A stretch of DNA of 47,807 bases from Terriglobia bacterium (GCA_025363475.1 JANYDS010000025.1:1-47807), one strand, 5' to 3'. Counted from the first letter of the stretch, positions 8,899-17,305 are shown. Made by a program: numbers and translations. The notes: a model not told the origin generated them from the letters alone.

Positions 8899-8928
8899 GT
8901 TACCAGTAGTTACCAGTAGTTTCCAGGA
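8899..8928. repeat. Three tandem 10-base units in the leader of the cytochrome gene
   Basis: GTTACCAGTA occurs twice exactly and a third time with one mismatch and a changed last base; the third copy runs into the ribosome-binding site AGGAG (8925-8929), four bases before ATG 8934. Copy number could vary by slippage. A protein bound here would block translation as well as transcription. Confidence 0.6.
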
Positions 8929-8933
8929 GCCGA

Positions 8934-9701
8934 ATGATCCACCGATTGCTTCTCGCCACTCTCCCTTTGCTGCTAAGTATCCCTTTGGCCGCACAGCATG
9001 AGGCCACCCAGGGCGATGTTGATGACGGGCGACGCCTCTATATCTCCAACTGTGCCCTCTGCCACGGGCCGGAAGGAGGCTCGGTGCCAGGAGTGGAACT
9101 GGGCCACGGGAAATTTCTCCGTGCCTCCAATGACGAAGGCTTGAAAACCATCATCCTCAAGGGCATTGCCGGTTCCGCCATGCCGCCCCATACCTTTACT
9201 GACTTCCAGGCAGGGACCGTAGTCGCCTACCTGCGCTACATGGCCGCCTCATCAACCGACGCCACAGCGGTGCGCGGCAATGCGGCCAGCGGCAAGGCTA
9301 TTTTTGAAGGCAAAGGCAACTGCACCAGCTGTCATCGCGTCCGGGGTTCCGGTTCGCGCGTCGCACCCGAACTAACCGATATCGGCACCATCCGCAGGTC
9401 TGTCGAACTACAGCGTTCCCTGCTCGAACCGGATGCTGAGGTACTGCCGCAGAACCGTTACTTCCGTGTGACCACGAAAGACGGAACCACCATCACCGGC
9501 AGGCTGCTCAATCAGGATGCTTTCACCGTCCAGTTGCTTGACTTGAAAGAGCAGCTGGTAACCTTTTCCCGGTCAGATCTGACAAAATCTGCATTCCTCG
9601 ACCGATCACCCATGCCCTCGTACAAAGACAAACTCAGCGCCCCGGAACTCTCTGATCTGGTCAGCTATCTCGTCTCACTGAAAGGAATCGTATACCAATG
9701 A
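8934..9701 (+). CDS. Secreted diheme cytochrome c
   Basis: 255 residues with a signal peptide ending near AAQ (residue 21). Two c-type heme sites are present: CALCH at 40-44 with Met83 (GSAMPPH) as likely axial ligand, and CTSCH at 130-134. The second half resembles the planctomycete/verrucomicrobial 'putative heme-binding domain' (TIGR02603-like), ending in DLVSYLVSLKG. A strong AGGAG precedes the ATG. The gene overlaps the following quinoprotein by ATGA, so the two are co-translated. This cytochrome is therefore the probable electron acceptor of that dehydrogenase in the periplasm. Confidence 0.9.
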   Translation: MIHRLLLATLPLLLSIPLAAQHEATQGDVDDGRRLYISNCALCHGPEGGSVPGVELGHGKFLRASNDEGLKTIILKGIAGSAMPPHTFTDFQAGTVVAYLRYMAASSTDATAVRGNAASGKAIFEGKGNCTSCHRVRGSGSRVAPELTDIGTIRRSVELQRSLLEPDAEVLPQNRYFRVTTKDGTTITGRLLNQDAFTVQLLDLKEQLVTFSRSDLTKSAFLDRSPMPSYKDKLSAPELSDLVSYLVSLKGIVYQ

Positions 9702-11350
9702 ACCCGCGCATTCTGCTGTTTCTCACCTCCGCTGCTATGCTGGCAGCCTCCGGGCTCAGCGGTCAGGTTACTTTTGACCGCATCATAGCCGCCGAAAAAG
9801 AACCGCAAAACTGGCTCACTTACTCCGGCGGCGTTGCAAGTCAGCGCTTCACAAAACTGACCCAGATTACCCCGGAAAATGTAAAGAACCTTGAACTTCA
9901 GTGGATCTACCAGGCGAAATCGCTGGAAAAATTCGAAGCCACGTCGCTGGTGGTAGACGGTATCCTCTACACCGTACAGGCTCCGAATGACGTCATAGCG
10001 CTCGACGCCGTCACAGGGCGCATTTACTGGACCTATTCCTACTCCCCCGAACCTGATGCCCGGCCCTGTTGTGGCCGCATCAACCGCGGCCTCGCCATTC
10101 TTGGCGACACCCTCTTCATGGGCACCATTGACGCACACCTGATTGCGCTCGATGCAAAGAACGGCAAGCCTCTCTGGAACACCACTGTTGCCAGCGCAGC
10201 TTCAGGTTATGCCATTACTCATGCGCCCCTCATCGTCAAAGACAAGGTGATTGTCGGAACAGCAGGCGGCGAATACGGCATCCGGGGGTTCATCGCCGCA
10301 TTTGATATCAAAAGCGGTAAAGAAGCCTGGCGCTTTTACACCGTCGCCGGGCCTGGAGACCCCGGCCGCAACAGCTGGGCAGGTGATTCCTGGAAGACCG
10401 GCGGCGGTTCCATCTGGGTCACCGGTTCATACGACCCCGCCACCAATTTGACTTACTGGGGTGTCGGCAACCCCGGTCCCGACTGGAACGGCGATACCCG
10501 TGCCGGCGACAATCTCTATACGAATTCGGTCGTGGCTCTTGACAGTGACACGGGCAAGCTCAAGTGGCACTACCAGTTTTCGCCCCATGATGAGTTTGAT
10601 TACGACGCGGTCCAGGTCCCCGTCCTGGCAGACATGGACTGGAAAGACCGGAACGGACAAACCCGGCCCCGCAAACTCATGTTTTGGGCTAACCGGAATG
10701 GCCTGTTCTATGCGCTCGACCGCAACACCGGCGAGTTCCTGGCGGGTACACCATTTGTCGAAGTGAACTGGATGAAGGGCTTTGATGAGAAGGGTCGCCC
10801 GATGCGTATTCCGGGCAAGACCCCGACTACTCAAGGCACCTTGATCTACCCGGGCAATCAGGGAGGCACCAACTGGTATTCACCTTCCTTCAGCCCCGGC
10901 ACCGGCCTCTTCTACATTCCTGCCTGGGTGAACTATTCCTCCATCTACGTCAAGACTGATGACGACGAATACAAAGAGGGACGTCGTTACGCCGGTGGCC
11001 TGCCGCGCTCCCCGGTGCCATTTGCTCGCTCGGCCCAGAATTTCCGCAAAGAACAGGAGGGCTACGGAGCCGTCCTCGCGATCGACCCGCGGACCGGCGA
11101 GAAGAAGTGGGAATTCAAGATGAGCGATGTCACGGATGCGGGCATCCTCACAACGGCTTCAAACCTGCTCTTCAGCGGCGGACGAGAGGGTTATTTTTTT
11201 GCCCTGGACGCCCGCACCGGTGCGCCACTCTGGAAGGCAGCCGTGGGCGGCAGTGTGGCTTCCGGAGCTATGAGTTATGCGGTAAATGGGAAGCAGTTCG
11301 TTTCAGTGGCCGCAGGTAACTCGCTGTTCACCTTCGCCCTGCGTCAATGA
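9698..11350 (+). CDS. PQQ-dependent alcohol-dehydrogenase-like quinoprotein (Asp-X-Asp, Cys-Cys)
   Basis: 550 residues, signal peptide at about 1-22, eight-bladed propeller with Trp-docking repeats. The classic site is complete: Cys124-Cys125 followed by GRINRGLA, Glu192 (GGEYGIRG), Asn258 (GVGN), Asp301 and the extra Asp303 in HDEFDYDAV. Asp303 is the position linked to lanthanide rather than calcium in XoxF and ExaF enzymes. It overlaps the diheme cytochrome gene by four bases, which supplies an electron acceptor. It shares the layout of the 578-residue quinoprotein on the other strand but keeps the disulfide, so it is the better candidate for an active enzyme. Substrate unknown, probably an alcohol. 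Confidence 0.88.
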   Translation: MNPRILLFLTSAAMLAASGLSGQVTFDRIIAAEKEPQNWLTYSGGVASQRFTKLTQITPENVKNLELQWIYQAKSLEKFEATSLVVDGILYTVQAPNDVIALDAVTGRIYWTYSYSPEPDARPCCGRINRGLAILGDTLFMGTIDAHLIALDAKNGKPLWNTTVASAASGYAITHAPLIVKDKVIVGTAGGEYGIRGFIAAFDIKSGKEAWRFYTVAGPGDPGRNSWAGDSWKTGGGSIWVTGSYDPATNLTYWGVGNPGPDWNGDTRAGDNLYTNSVVALDSDTGKLKWHYQFSPHDEFDYDAVQVPVLADMDWKDRNGQTRPRKLMFWANRNGLFYALDRNTGEFLAGTPFVEVNWMKGFDEKGRPMRIPGKTPTTQGTLIYPGNQGGTNWYSPSFSPGTGLFYIPAWVNYSSIYVKTDDDEYKEGRRYAGGLPRSPVPFARSAQNFRKEQEGYGAVLAIDPRTGEKKWEFKMSDVTDAGILTTASNLLFSGGREGYFFALDARTGAPLWKAAVGGSVASGAMSYAVNGKQFVSVAAGNSLFTFALRQ

Positions 11351-11383
11351 TTCAGAGCCTGCGACGAGCTTAAAGCGGGATGC

Positions 11384-11716
11384 CTAAACGGGAATGGCCA
11401 TCGCGGCCATTTCTTCGGCACGAACGAACTGATAACGTTCCATCGTCACCGCAACTTCAAAGGATTCGGTAGCCTCAGGCTGCTGGCTTCGCAGCACTTT
11501 ACCCAGGCAGCGGATTCGGACAGGGGGCGTGCTGCCAGAGAGAGTAATCAGATACTCAATCTTTTCGCCGACACCAACATCAGTAGGGGAAAGGAAGCAA
11601 ACACCGCCGGAACTAATGTCACGGGTCTTTTCTACCCGGTCGACGCGTTCTTCGCCCAAGTGAATGATGTGCAGGGGTAACTGCAACTTGTACCGTTGTG
11701 CCCGGCGTTGTTCCAA
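11384..11716 (-). CDS. PilZ-domain protein, predicted c-di-GMP binder
   Basis: 110 residues forming a single PilZ domain. The RxxxR motif is at residues 4-8 (RRAQR) and the DxSxxG motif at 33-38 (DISSGG), so the dinucleotide site looks intact. No output domain is attached; single-domain PilZ proteins usually act by binding partners. The only start that fits is TTG at 11714-11716, placed six bases after a TACAGT box, so it may be leaderless. It is convergent with the quinoprotein gene and divergent from the unknown protein at 11834. Confidence 0.85.
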   Translation of the reverse strand: MEQRRAQRYKLQLPLHIIHLGEERVDRVEKTRDISSGGVCFLSPTDVGVGEKIEYLITLSGSTPPVRIRCLGKVLRSQQPEATESFEVAVTMERYQFVRAEEMAAMAIPV

Positions 11717-11722
11717 GACTTT

Positions 11723-11752
11723 ACTGTAGTAGATATTGATTACCTAAAGCAA
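11723..11752 (-). promoter_or_regulatory. Promoter of the PilZ gene
   Basis: On the minus strand TTGCTT (11752-11747) and TACAGT (11728-11723) are separated by 18 bases. The TTG start follows six bases after the -10 box, so transcription should begin at or beside the start codon. It lies back to back with the plus-strand promoter beginning at 11753. Confidence 0.45.
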
Positions 11753-11781
11753 TTGGTACTAGTATTTTTGTCCGCTAAATT
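11753..11781 (+). promoter_or_regulatory. Promoter of the unknown protein at 11834
   Basis: TTGGTA at 11753-11758, 17 bases, then TAAATT at 11776-11781. The eight-base palindrome TACTAGTA (11757-11764) overlaps the -35 region and the edge of the divergent PilZ promoter, so one regulator could act on both. Confidence 0.45.
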
Positions 11782-11833
11782 CAATCCGACGCAACCTGAC
11801 TAAACCCGCTATCCTGATTTGAGACTGATCTGA

Positions 11834-12337
11834 ATGCAAGTACTACAGGCTGGCCCTCACAAACTGATCCTCCTTGAAATTGATCCTTCAACGGTAACGG
11901 CCGTCGCCGAACAGGCCGGGTTTGTGTCGAAACTGCGGGAATCTCCGCGCAGTATGCTGGTGGAACTTACCGCGGAACAGCGTGATACACCGCTTTTGCT
12001 CTTCGATGCAGCGGACCCGGCGAACCTCGGCTGGTTCTCCCGCTGTCAGTTTTATGTGGACGGTCGCACGGGTGGCGTGATGCAAACACCGCTCAGTGTT
12101 GCCAATAAACGTGATCGCGCAGGGCGCAATATGACCAACGGTTTGCGGCTGCGAATCGCCAAGGAACTCCCGGCTTCGTTCCGGCTTCCGGGCAAGCAGG
12201 CCATGACGGAGCAAGTGCTCTACGCTATGTTGAACAATTTCCTGCAAGCTCTTGTACGCACAGGGGTTGCAGTTTGTGGCGGTACCCTGATCCAGCCCCT
12301 CGCCGGGCGTTCGGAAGCGCCGGGAACACGCAACTAA
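11834..12337 (+). CDS. Unknown protein, 167 residues
   Basis: I do not recognise this protein. It has no signal peptide or membrane segment and reads as a soluble alpha/beta protein: beta-like LVELTAEQRDTPLLLFDAADP, a basic central stretch (NKRDRAGRNMTNGLRLRIAKEL), and a helical C-terminal part. Codon use matches the neighbours. It stands between a divergent PilZ gene and a convergent glycosidase gene whose stop lies three bases after its own. A promoter is visible at 11753-11781. Confidence 0.7.
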   Translation: MQVLQAGPHKLILLEIDPSTVTAVAEQAGFVSKLRESPRSMLVELTAEQRDTPLLLFDAADPANLGWFSRCQFYVDGRTGGVMQTPLSVANKRDRAGRNMTNGLRLRIAKELPASFRLPGKQAMTEQVLYAMLNNFLQALVRTGVAVCGGTLIQPLAGRSEAPGTRN

Positions 12338-12340
12338 CGT

Positions 12341-14500
12341 CTACAGCGGCGCGTTGCCAAAACGCGCAACCACCGGCGCCGTTCCACCTTGTCCGAACAT
12401 CAGATCCAGATAACCATCACGGTTGAAATCGCCAGGCGCGACCACCCACAGATCAGGCGGAAGGTGAACACCGGGGTCCGCATAAACGCCTCTTCCCCGA
12501 TCCACCCGCAGCAGTGGCCCATCGCCGGTTCGTGTAATCAAAAGAATTTTTCCTAAAATCGCAAGCCGCCGGATTCCTCCGCTGGAAACAGGAAGAGAGC
12601 CCATCCGCGCCGCAGTCTCGTTGCGAAACGTGCCATCCCCATTGTTGATCCAGACCTGGATCAGGTCATTCTTATAAGCAACTACCACATCGGGAGGACT
12701 ATCGCCGTTCAGTTCTGTTGCCACCGCACAACCTCCGGTAGCCGCGCCCCCGCTCCCCGGTGGTGCCAGCAGAAGACCCTCTGCCCGGAAGTGTCCTTTG
12801 CCATCATTCACGAACACCCGGCCGCCTTCCGCGCCAAAAGCCACCAGGCTGGTTCCCGCAAATACGCCGCAACGAAAGGCATCCGTGACCCCGGAAAATG
12901 CAGTGTCATCGAAAGCAAAATGGCCGGTACCGTCGTTTCGCAACAGCCGCGGAACCGGCTCGAACACCACAATGTCGTCGATGCCATCGCCATCCACGTC
13001 GCCCACAGCAGCACCGTCAGTCTTGGCCAGCCGCTGCGGCAGATTGGTGGTGGCATTGCGCATCTTGCCGCCTTCCACTGGCAGAGCGAGGCCGTTCTGC
13101 GCCCCCGGCCCGTCAGTTGTCCCGCGATCAGGAAAGAAGAGCCCCGCCCAGCCGGAACGGTCAAACCTCCCCGCAAGAATAGAACTCGCCAGTTTCTGCA
13201 CCGGGGGTGGGCCGTCAAATGGAACCGGCCGCATCACGCCGTCGCCAGAGTTGACGAATAATTGTACGGGCTGGTCCGTAAGGTCGGGCCAGGTGATGGG
13301 AGTGATCACCAGATCAGGCAGACCATCCGCGTTGACATCGACAGCCAGAATCCCCTCCGCATAGCCTTTGGTCTCTGGCTGAACTCCGATCTGCACGCTC
13401 CTCGGCCCGCCGATTACGGGGACCGGCGTCAGGCGCAGCGCTTCATCTTCTGTCCACGGCGCAAGGCCGAGGGCTGCAAGAATCGCCGGATCGGCCTCCC
13501 GCTCACCATCCGGCGCGACCAGTAAATCGAAGCCGCCGGCATAATCCCACATCGCCCAGCCCAGGTGTTCCCCCTCAATTGCCGTGCGCATGTCGTGGAG
13601 CCACCGGGCGCGGGAATCAGGCGGACTGTTCGGTTTATAGACGCCGAATTCATTAACGATTACACGGACTTTCCATTGCCGTTGCCAGTCCGAGATCAAA
13701 CCCATGTCCCATTCCATGCGGGCACCATCCCAATCGTCATCGCGATATTGGCTGAGGAGCACGCCAGGCGTCAGAAATGATGGCCACGGTACATCGCGAA
13801 GTTCGGCAACACCGGGAGGAGCACCGGCCCACGTCGCACCCTGATGAGTAAAAATCGATGGCGTGTAATAGTGAACCACGTAAATGACATTCGGGTCCTC
13901 ATAGGGAGTCATTTGCAGCAGCGGATCCAGCCCGCTCCAGTTCACAGGTGCCAGCAGAACAGTATGGTTCGGAGCTTTCTCCCGGATCGCCGCAAGTGCT
14001 TTCTTCTGCTCGATATCCCAAACCGCCTGAGTGAACCGGCTGTCCGGCTCATTCATGATTTCGAAGAAAAGCAACTCGGGGTCGCGGGAAGAATAGCGGG
14101 TTGCCAGCATCCGCCACGTTTCTACTAATTCAGCGGGCGCCAGCGGATTCGACAGATAGTAATCAAGGTATTCAGTATCGGCCTGGAAGTCGAGAGTAAC
14201 GGACATGCCAGCGCCAAGAAAAAGATCAAGGCCCGTATCAAGATCCGCAAGGTTGCGCCCAATTTCCTGCTCAGAACCCCATTTTGAGAGCAAATATTGT
14301 GGCGCAACAGCGATTCTGACCCCGCTGAAACCCGACTTACGCAGCAAATCACGGTCCGACGCAGTGATTTTCTGCTGGCCCCCATATTGAAACCAGCGCG
14401 TAAGGTTAATTCCCCGCGCGAGCTTTGAATACCGGGCATCGGTGACCTGACCACACAGGATCGCCGACCCCAGCAGCGCAACAAGAGCCAGCTTCCCCAC
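12341..14500 (-). CDS. Secreted GH5-type glycosidase with VCBS/FG-GAP repeats
   Basis: 719 residues with a signal peptide ending near ILCGQ. Residues about 25-350 form a GH5 (cellulase-like) TIM barrel: the acid/base Glu151 lies in FFEIMNEPD and the nucleophile Glu284 in VIVNEFGVY. The rest carries calcium-binding VCBS/FG-GAP-type repeats (DVNADGLPDLVI, DVDGDGIDDIVV, DFNRDGYLDLMFG), predicted to build a C-terminal propeller. Enzyme action is on beta-linked polysaccharide outside the cell; the exact substrate is not readable. The start is GTG at 14498-14500, seven bases after TACACT, again with no room for a ribosome-binding site. It is divergent from the ABC operon. Confidence 0.85.
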   Translation of the reverse strand: MGKLALVALLGSAILCGQVTDARYSKLARGINLTRWFQYGGQQKITASDRDLLRKSGFSGVRIAVAPQYLLSKWGSEQEIGRNLADLDTGLDLFLGAGMSVTLDFQADTEYLDYYLSNPLAPAELVETWRMLATRYSSRDPELLFFEIMNEPDSRFTQAVWDIEQKKALAAIREKAPNHTVLLAPVNWSGLDPLLQMTPYEDPNVIYVVHYYTPSIFTHQGATWAGAPPGVAELRDVPWPSFLTPGVLLSQYRDDDWDGARMEWDMGLISDWQRQWKVRVIVNEFGVYKPNSPPDSRARWLHDMRTAIEGEHLGWAMWDYAGGFDLLVAPDGEREADPAILAALGLAPWTEDEALRLTPVPVIGGPRSVQIGVQPETKGYAEGILAVDVNADGLPDLVITPITWPDLTDQPVQLFVNSGDGVMRPVPFDGPPPVQKLASSILAGRFDRSGWAGLFFPDRGTTDGPGAQNGLALPVEGGKMRNATTNLPQRLAKTDGAAVGDVDGDGIDDIVVFEPVPRLLRNDGTGHFAFDDTAFSGVTDAFRCGVFAGTSLVAFGAEGGRVFVNDGKGHFRAEGLLLAPPGSGGAATGGCAVATELNGDSPPDVVVAYKNDLIQVWINNGDGTFRNETAARMGSLPVSSGGIRRLAILGKILLITRTGDGPLLRVDRGRGVYADPGVHLPPDLWVVAPGDFNRDGYLDLMFGQGGTAPVVARFGNAPL

Positions 14501-14507
14501 TGGGGAC

Positions 14508-14513
14508 AGTGTA
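14508..14513 (-). promoter_or_regulatory. -10 box of the GH5 gene (leaderless-type)
   Basis: TACACT on the minus strand, followed by seven bases and the GTG start at 14500, the same geometry as the antitoxin gene at 876. The best -35 is TTGGTT with a 19-base spacer, which is weak. Confidence 0.35.
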
Positions 14514-14569
14514 AAGCAATGTGTATGATCCGAACCAATGTGTGCAGATTCTCGTTATCCTTGTTACGA

Positions 14570-15496
14570 ATGCCCGGCTACGCAATTGAAACTGAAGGCC
14601 TGACTAAAATCTTCCGCTCCCGCTGGTCAGGCCGGGAACTTACGGCGGTAGACAACGTTTCCCTGCGCGTTCCCATCGGCTCCACTTACGGGCTGCTGGG
14701 GCCAAACGGCGCGGGGAAAACAACCTTCGTCAAAATGCTGCTCAGTTGTGCGCTGCCCACGGCTGGCCGGGCCATGGTCTTCGGGCGAAATGCCCAGGAA
14801 ACGGAATCCCGCCGCCCCATCGGTTACCTTCCCGAAAACCACCGGTTCCCCACGTACATGACCGGCGTCGGCATGCTGGATTTCTACGGCGCACTTTCCG
14901 GTATGGATTCCGCCAGCCGGCGCAAACGCATCCCGGAACTGCTCAATCTGGTAGGTCTGGATGAACGCGCCCACAATCTGCGCCTGGGCAAATATTCCAA
15001 AGGCATGCTGCAGCGCGTCGGCCTGGCGCAGGCTCTCATCCACTCACCAAAATTGCTGGTGCTGGATGAACCGAGCGACGGTGTTGACCCCGTGGGGCGC
15101 AAACAGATTCGCGACGTCCTCCAGGCCCTCGAACAAAAGGGAGTCACAATATTCCTGAATTCGCACCTGCTCGCCGAGGTTGAGCTTTTCTGCCGTGAGG
15201 TTGCCATTATCCAGAAAGGCAAACTCGCCCTCACCGGCACAGTCCAGGAACTTACCAGCGGCAGTGGCTATCGGCTCGAAAGCGCCTCGGTCCCCGAACC
15301 ACTGGAAACGGAACTGCGGGCCAAAGCAAAATCATTTGCCGCCAGCGACGGCAACCTCTCCCTGCTCTTTGACACCCGTGAAGAGGCCAATCGAGCCATT
15401 GACCAGTTGCGCAGCGCGGGCTGCGAAATTGAAGCACTCGGACAAAGCCGCAGCACACTGGAAGAAGTATTCATGAAGACGGTGCAAACGCAATGA
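14570..15496 (+). CDS. ABC transporter ATP-binding protein (ABC-2 exporter type)
   Basis: 308 residues from ATG 14570. The nucleotide-binding domain is complete: Walker A GPNGAGKTT at about 44-52, signature YSKGM, Walker B LLVLDEP followed by D-loop, and H-loop NSHLL. A C-terminal accessory region of about 80 residues ends the protein. An upstream ATG at 14519 would add 17 residues that do not look like the family, so it was not used. The stop overlaps the permease start as ATGA. Together with the permease and a third secreted protein it forms a three-gene export or membrane-maintenance operon of unknown cargo. Confidence 0.92.
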   Translation: MPGYAIETEGLTKIFRSRWSGRELTAVDNVSLRVPIGSTYGLLGPNGAGKTTFVKMLLSCALPTAGRAMVFGRNAQETESRRPIGYLPENHRFPTYMTGVGMLDFYGALSGMDSASRRKRIPELLNLVGLDERAHNLRLGKYSKGMLQRVGLAQALIHSPKLLVLDEPSDGVDPVGRKQIRDVLQALEQKGVTIFLNSHLLAEVELFCREVAIIQKGKLALTGTVQELTSGSGYRLESASVPEPLETELRAKAKSFAASDGNLSLLFDTREEANRAIDQLRSAGCEIEALGQSRSTLEEVFMKTVQTQ

Positions 15497-16314
15497 ACGC
15501 CACACTCGCCTTAATTCGCGACACCTTCCGGGAGGCCTTCGCCCGCCGCATCTTCTTTGGTTTTTTCGGCTGCTGCACTGCCCTGCTGCTGTTCCTCATG
15601 TTCATCATGCGGATCGACGTCATCGCGGGTGCACTCGCCACCGTGACCATCTTCGGCAACACTGTCCGCGGCGCAGACGTTCAGGGTCTGGTGGTCCAAA
15701 CCCAAAGCGTGATCGCCATGGTGATGTACTTCGCCGGGATGGCGCTTTCGGTCTTCGCTTCGGCTGGCTTAGTCTCGGCCATGTTCGAACCGGGGCGCAT
15801 CGAACTGCTGCTTTCCAAACCCGTTTCGCGCACGCATCTTCTTCTCGGCCGCTATGCCGGCAACGTTCTGGTGGTTGCAGCGAACATCATCTATCTGGTC
15901 GCCGGATCGTGGATCATCTTCGGCGTCAAGACCAGCATCTGGGGTACAGGCTTTCTGCTTTCCAGCCTTTGCACAATCTTTATTTTCGCCGTGCTGCTAT
16001 CGGTTCTGGTGCTGGTCGGCGTCCTTTGGGACAGTGCCGCCGTAGGAATCATGGCCACTTTCGCCATCATGATCGTGACACCGATTCTGGCTCAGAAAGC
16101 CCAGCTCGAAAAGCTGCTGGATTCAGAGTGGTCACGCAATGTTTTACGCGGACTCTATTACGTGTTGCCGAAAACGTCCGACATCAGCATCATCATCCGC
16201 CACCTGATTCTGAATCAGCCGGTGGAAAGCTGGATGCCGGTATGGAGCACGGCAATCTTCGGCGCAGTCGTGCTGAGCGCAGGCGTCTGGCGTTTTAACA
16301 GGAGAACTTTCTGA
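15493..16314 (+). CDS. ABC-2 type permease
   Basis: 273 residues, about six transmembrane segments (near 20-40, 70-95, 105-135, 140-165, 175-200, 245-265), matching an ABC-2 membrane subunit. The amphipathic stretch MFEPGRIELLLSKPVSRTHLLLGRY is the usual coupling region after the second helix. The gene overlaps the ATPase gene by four bases and its own stop is overlapped by the CTG start of the next gene. Two permeases would pair with two ATPases in the inner membrane. Confidence 0.88.
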   Translation: MNATLALIRDTFREAFARRIFFGFFGCCTALLLFLMFIMRIDVIAGALATVTIFGNTVRGADVQGLVVQTQSVIAMVMYFAGMALSVFASAGLVSAMFEPGRIELLLSKPVSRTHLLLGRYAGNVLVVAANIIYLVAGSWIIFGVKTSIWGTGFLLSSLCTIFIFAVLLSVLVLVGVLWDSAAVGIMATFAIMIVTPILAQKAQLEKLLDSEWSRNVLRGLYYVLPKTSDISIIIRHLILNQPVESWMPVWSTAIFGAVVLSAGVWRFNRRTF

Positions 16315-17207
16315 TCCGATTCGCGATTATCGTCTTCACAGCGTCATGTCTGGCAGCCGCGCCCCGCGTGGACAACGTGCTGGAAAAGATGGTGCCACCG
16401 GGCACCACTTCACTGGTAGGCGCGCGCATGGATCTGCTCAAAACCACTGCCTTCTACCGCCAGATGGTGGCAGCGCAAAAATTACCGCAGATTGACAAAT
16501 TTGCCCAGGAAAGCGGGTTCGATCCGCGTCGCGATGTACGCGAACTGCTCTACGCGGAAGCGCTTGAGGGGTCAGTCTTACTGGCTCGCGGTAACTTCCA
16601 CGTCAACGAAGCAATGCTGAAAAGCGGCATCGTCATCCGCCACGGGAAGTATAAGATCATCAGCCAGGGTACGAACGGCTTGTGCATTCTTGACCCTTCG
16701 CTCGCAGTGGCGGGCGAGATTCACGCCATCAAAGCCGCCCTCGATGAATGGACCTCAGGCAAACATACCGCGGCGCAGCCGCTGCTTGCGCATTTGAAAG
16801 CTGTCGAAGAAAGCAGCCAGCTGTGGGGCTATTCCCAGGGCGCTGCCGGCTTCCTTGCCAATAACATCCCGAAGACAAACACAGGCATTGATTTTTCCCA
16901 AATTCTGCGCGGCCTTGACGACACCTGGTTTCAGGCCGATTTCGCAGCCGGCCTGCGCACGGAAATCCACGGCACCACCGCAACGGAAAAAGACGCCATG
17001 AATCTCAGGGACACCGTGAAGGGTCTGGTCGGCCTCGGTCGCCTCTACACTCCGGATAAACAACCCGAACTGGTGCGTCTCTGGGACGGCATTCTGGTGG
17101 AACAGGTAAATCGCAGCATCACGCTCCACGCTGATATCGCGCAGGATTTGATCGAACGTCTGATCCAGATGCTGGGTACCGCCGGTCGGCCCGCAACCCG
17201 CATTTAG
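16311..17207 (+). CDS. Secreted protein of the ABC operon, unknown function, likely CTG start
   Basis: The conventional start GTG 16368 would give 279 residues beginning MDNVLEKMVPPGTT and no signal. The same frame is open upstream and encodes IRFAIIVFTASCLAAAP, a good signal peptide, only if translation begins at CTG 16311-16313. That CTG overlaps the permease stop as CTGA, copying the ATGA arrangement one gene earlier. The mature part is rich in alpha/beta segments and resembles uncharacterised acidobacterial proteins found behind ABC-2 permeases; I can give no reaction. It likely works in the periplasm with the exporter. No ATG, GTG or TTG lies between 16311 and 16368 in frame; ATT 16329 is another rare option. 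Confidence 0.65.
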   Translation: MIRFAIIVFTASCLAAAPRVDNVLEKMVPPGTTSLVGARMDLLKTTAFYRQMVAAQKLPQIDKFAQESGFDPRRDVRELLYAEALEGSVLLARGNFHVNEAMLKSGIVIRHGKYKIISQGTNGLCILDPSLAVAGEIHAIKAALDEWTSGKHTAAQPLLAHLKAVEESSQLWGYSQGAAGFLANNIPKTNTGIDFSQILRGLDDTWFQADFAAGLRTEIHGTTATEKDAMNLRDTVKGLVGLGRLYTPDKQPELVRLWDGILVEQVNRSITLHADIAQDLIERLIQMLGTAGRPATRI

Positions 17208-17219
17208 TCTTGCGCTTAT

Positions 17220-17255
17220 GGCGGGCCCCCCGGCCTGCAGCCGACGCCCTCGTCG
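17220..17255. repeat. Two-hairpin intergenic repeat, copy 1
   Basis: 36 bases that match 29721-29756 at 34 positions. Two inverted repeats stand in tandem: GCGGGCC-CCCC-GGCCTGC (one mismatch here, perfect in the other copy) and CGAC-GCCCTC-GTCG. It lies 13 bases after the stop at 17207. The layout is that of a REP-type element and could act as a transcription terminator or mRNA stabiliser. Confidence 0.6.
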
Positions 17256-17305
17256 CCTTCCTGGGTGATTGGCTGCACACGTGCTCGCCGAAACCCCGAG
17301 GTAAC

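Noticed and set aside
12791-13364. Overlapping plus-strand frames inside the GH5 gene
   Set aside because: They are shadows of the high-GC repeat-coding region on the minus strand and have no start signals.
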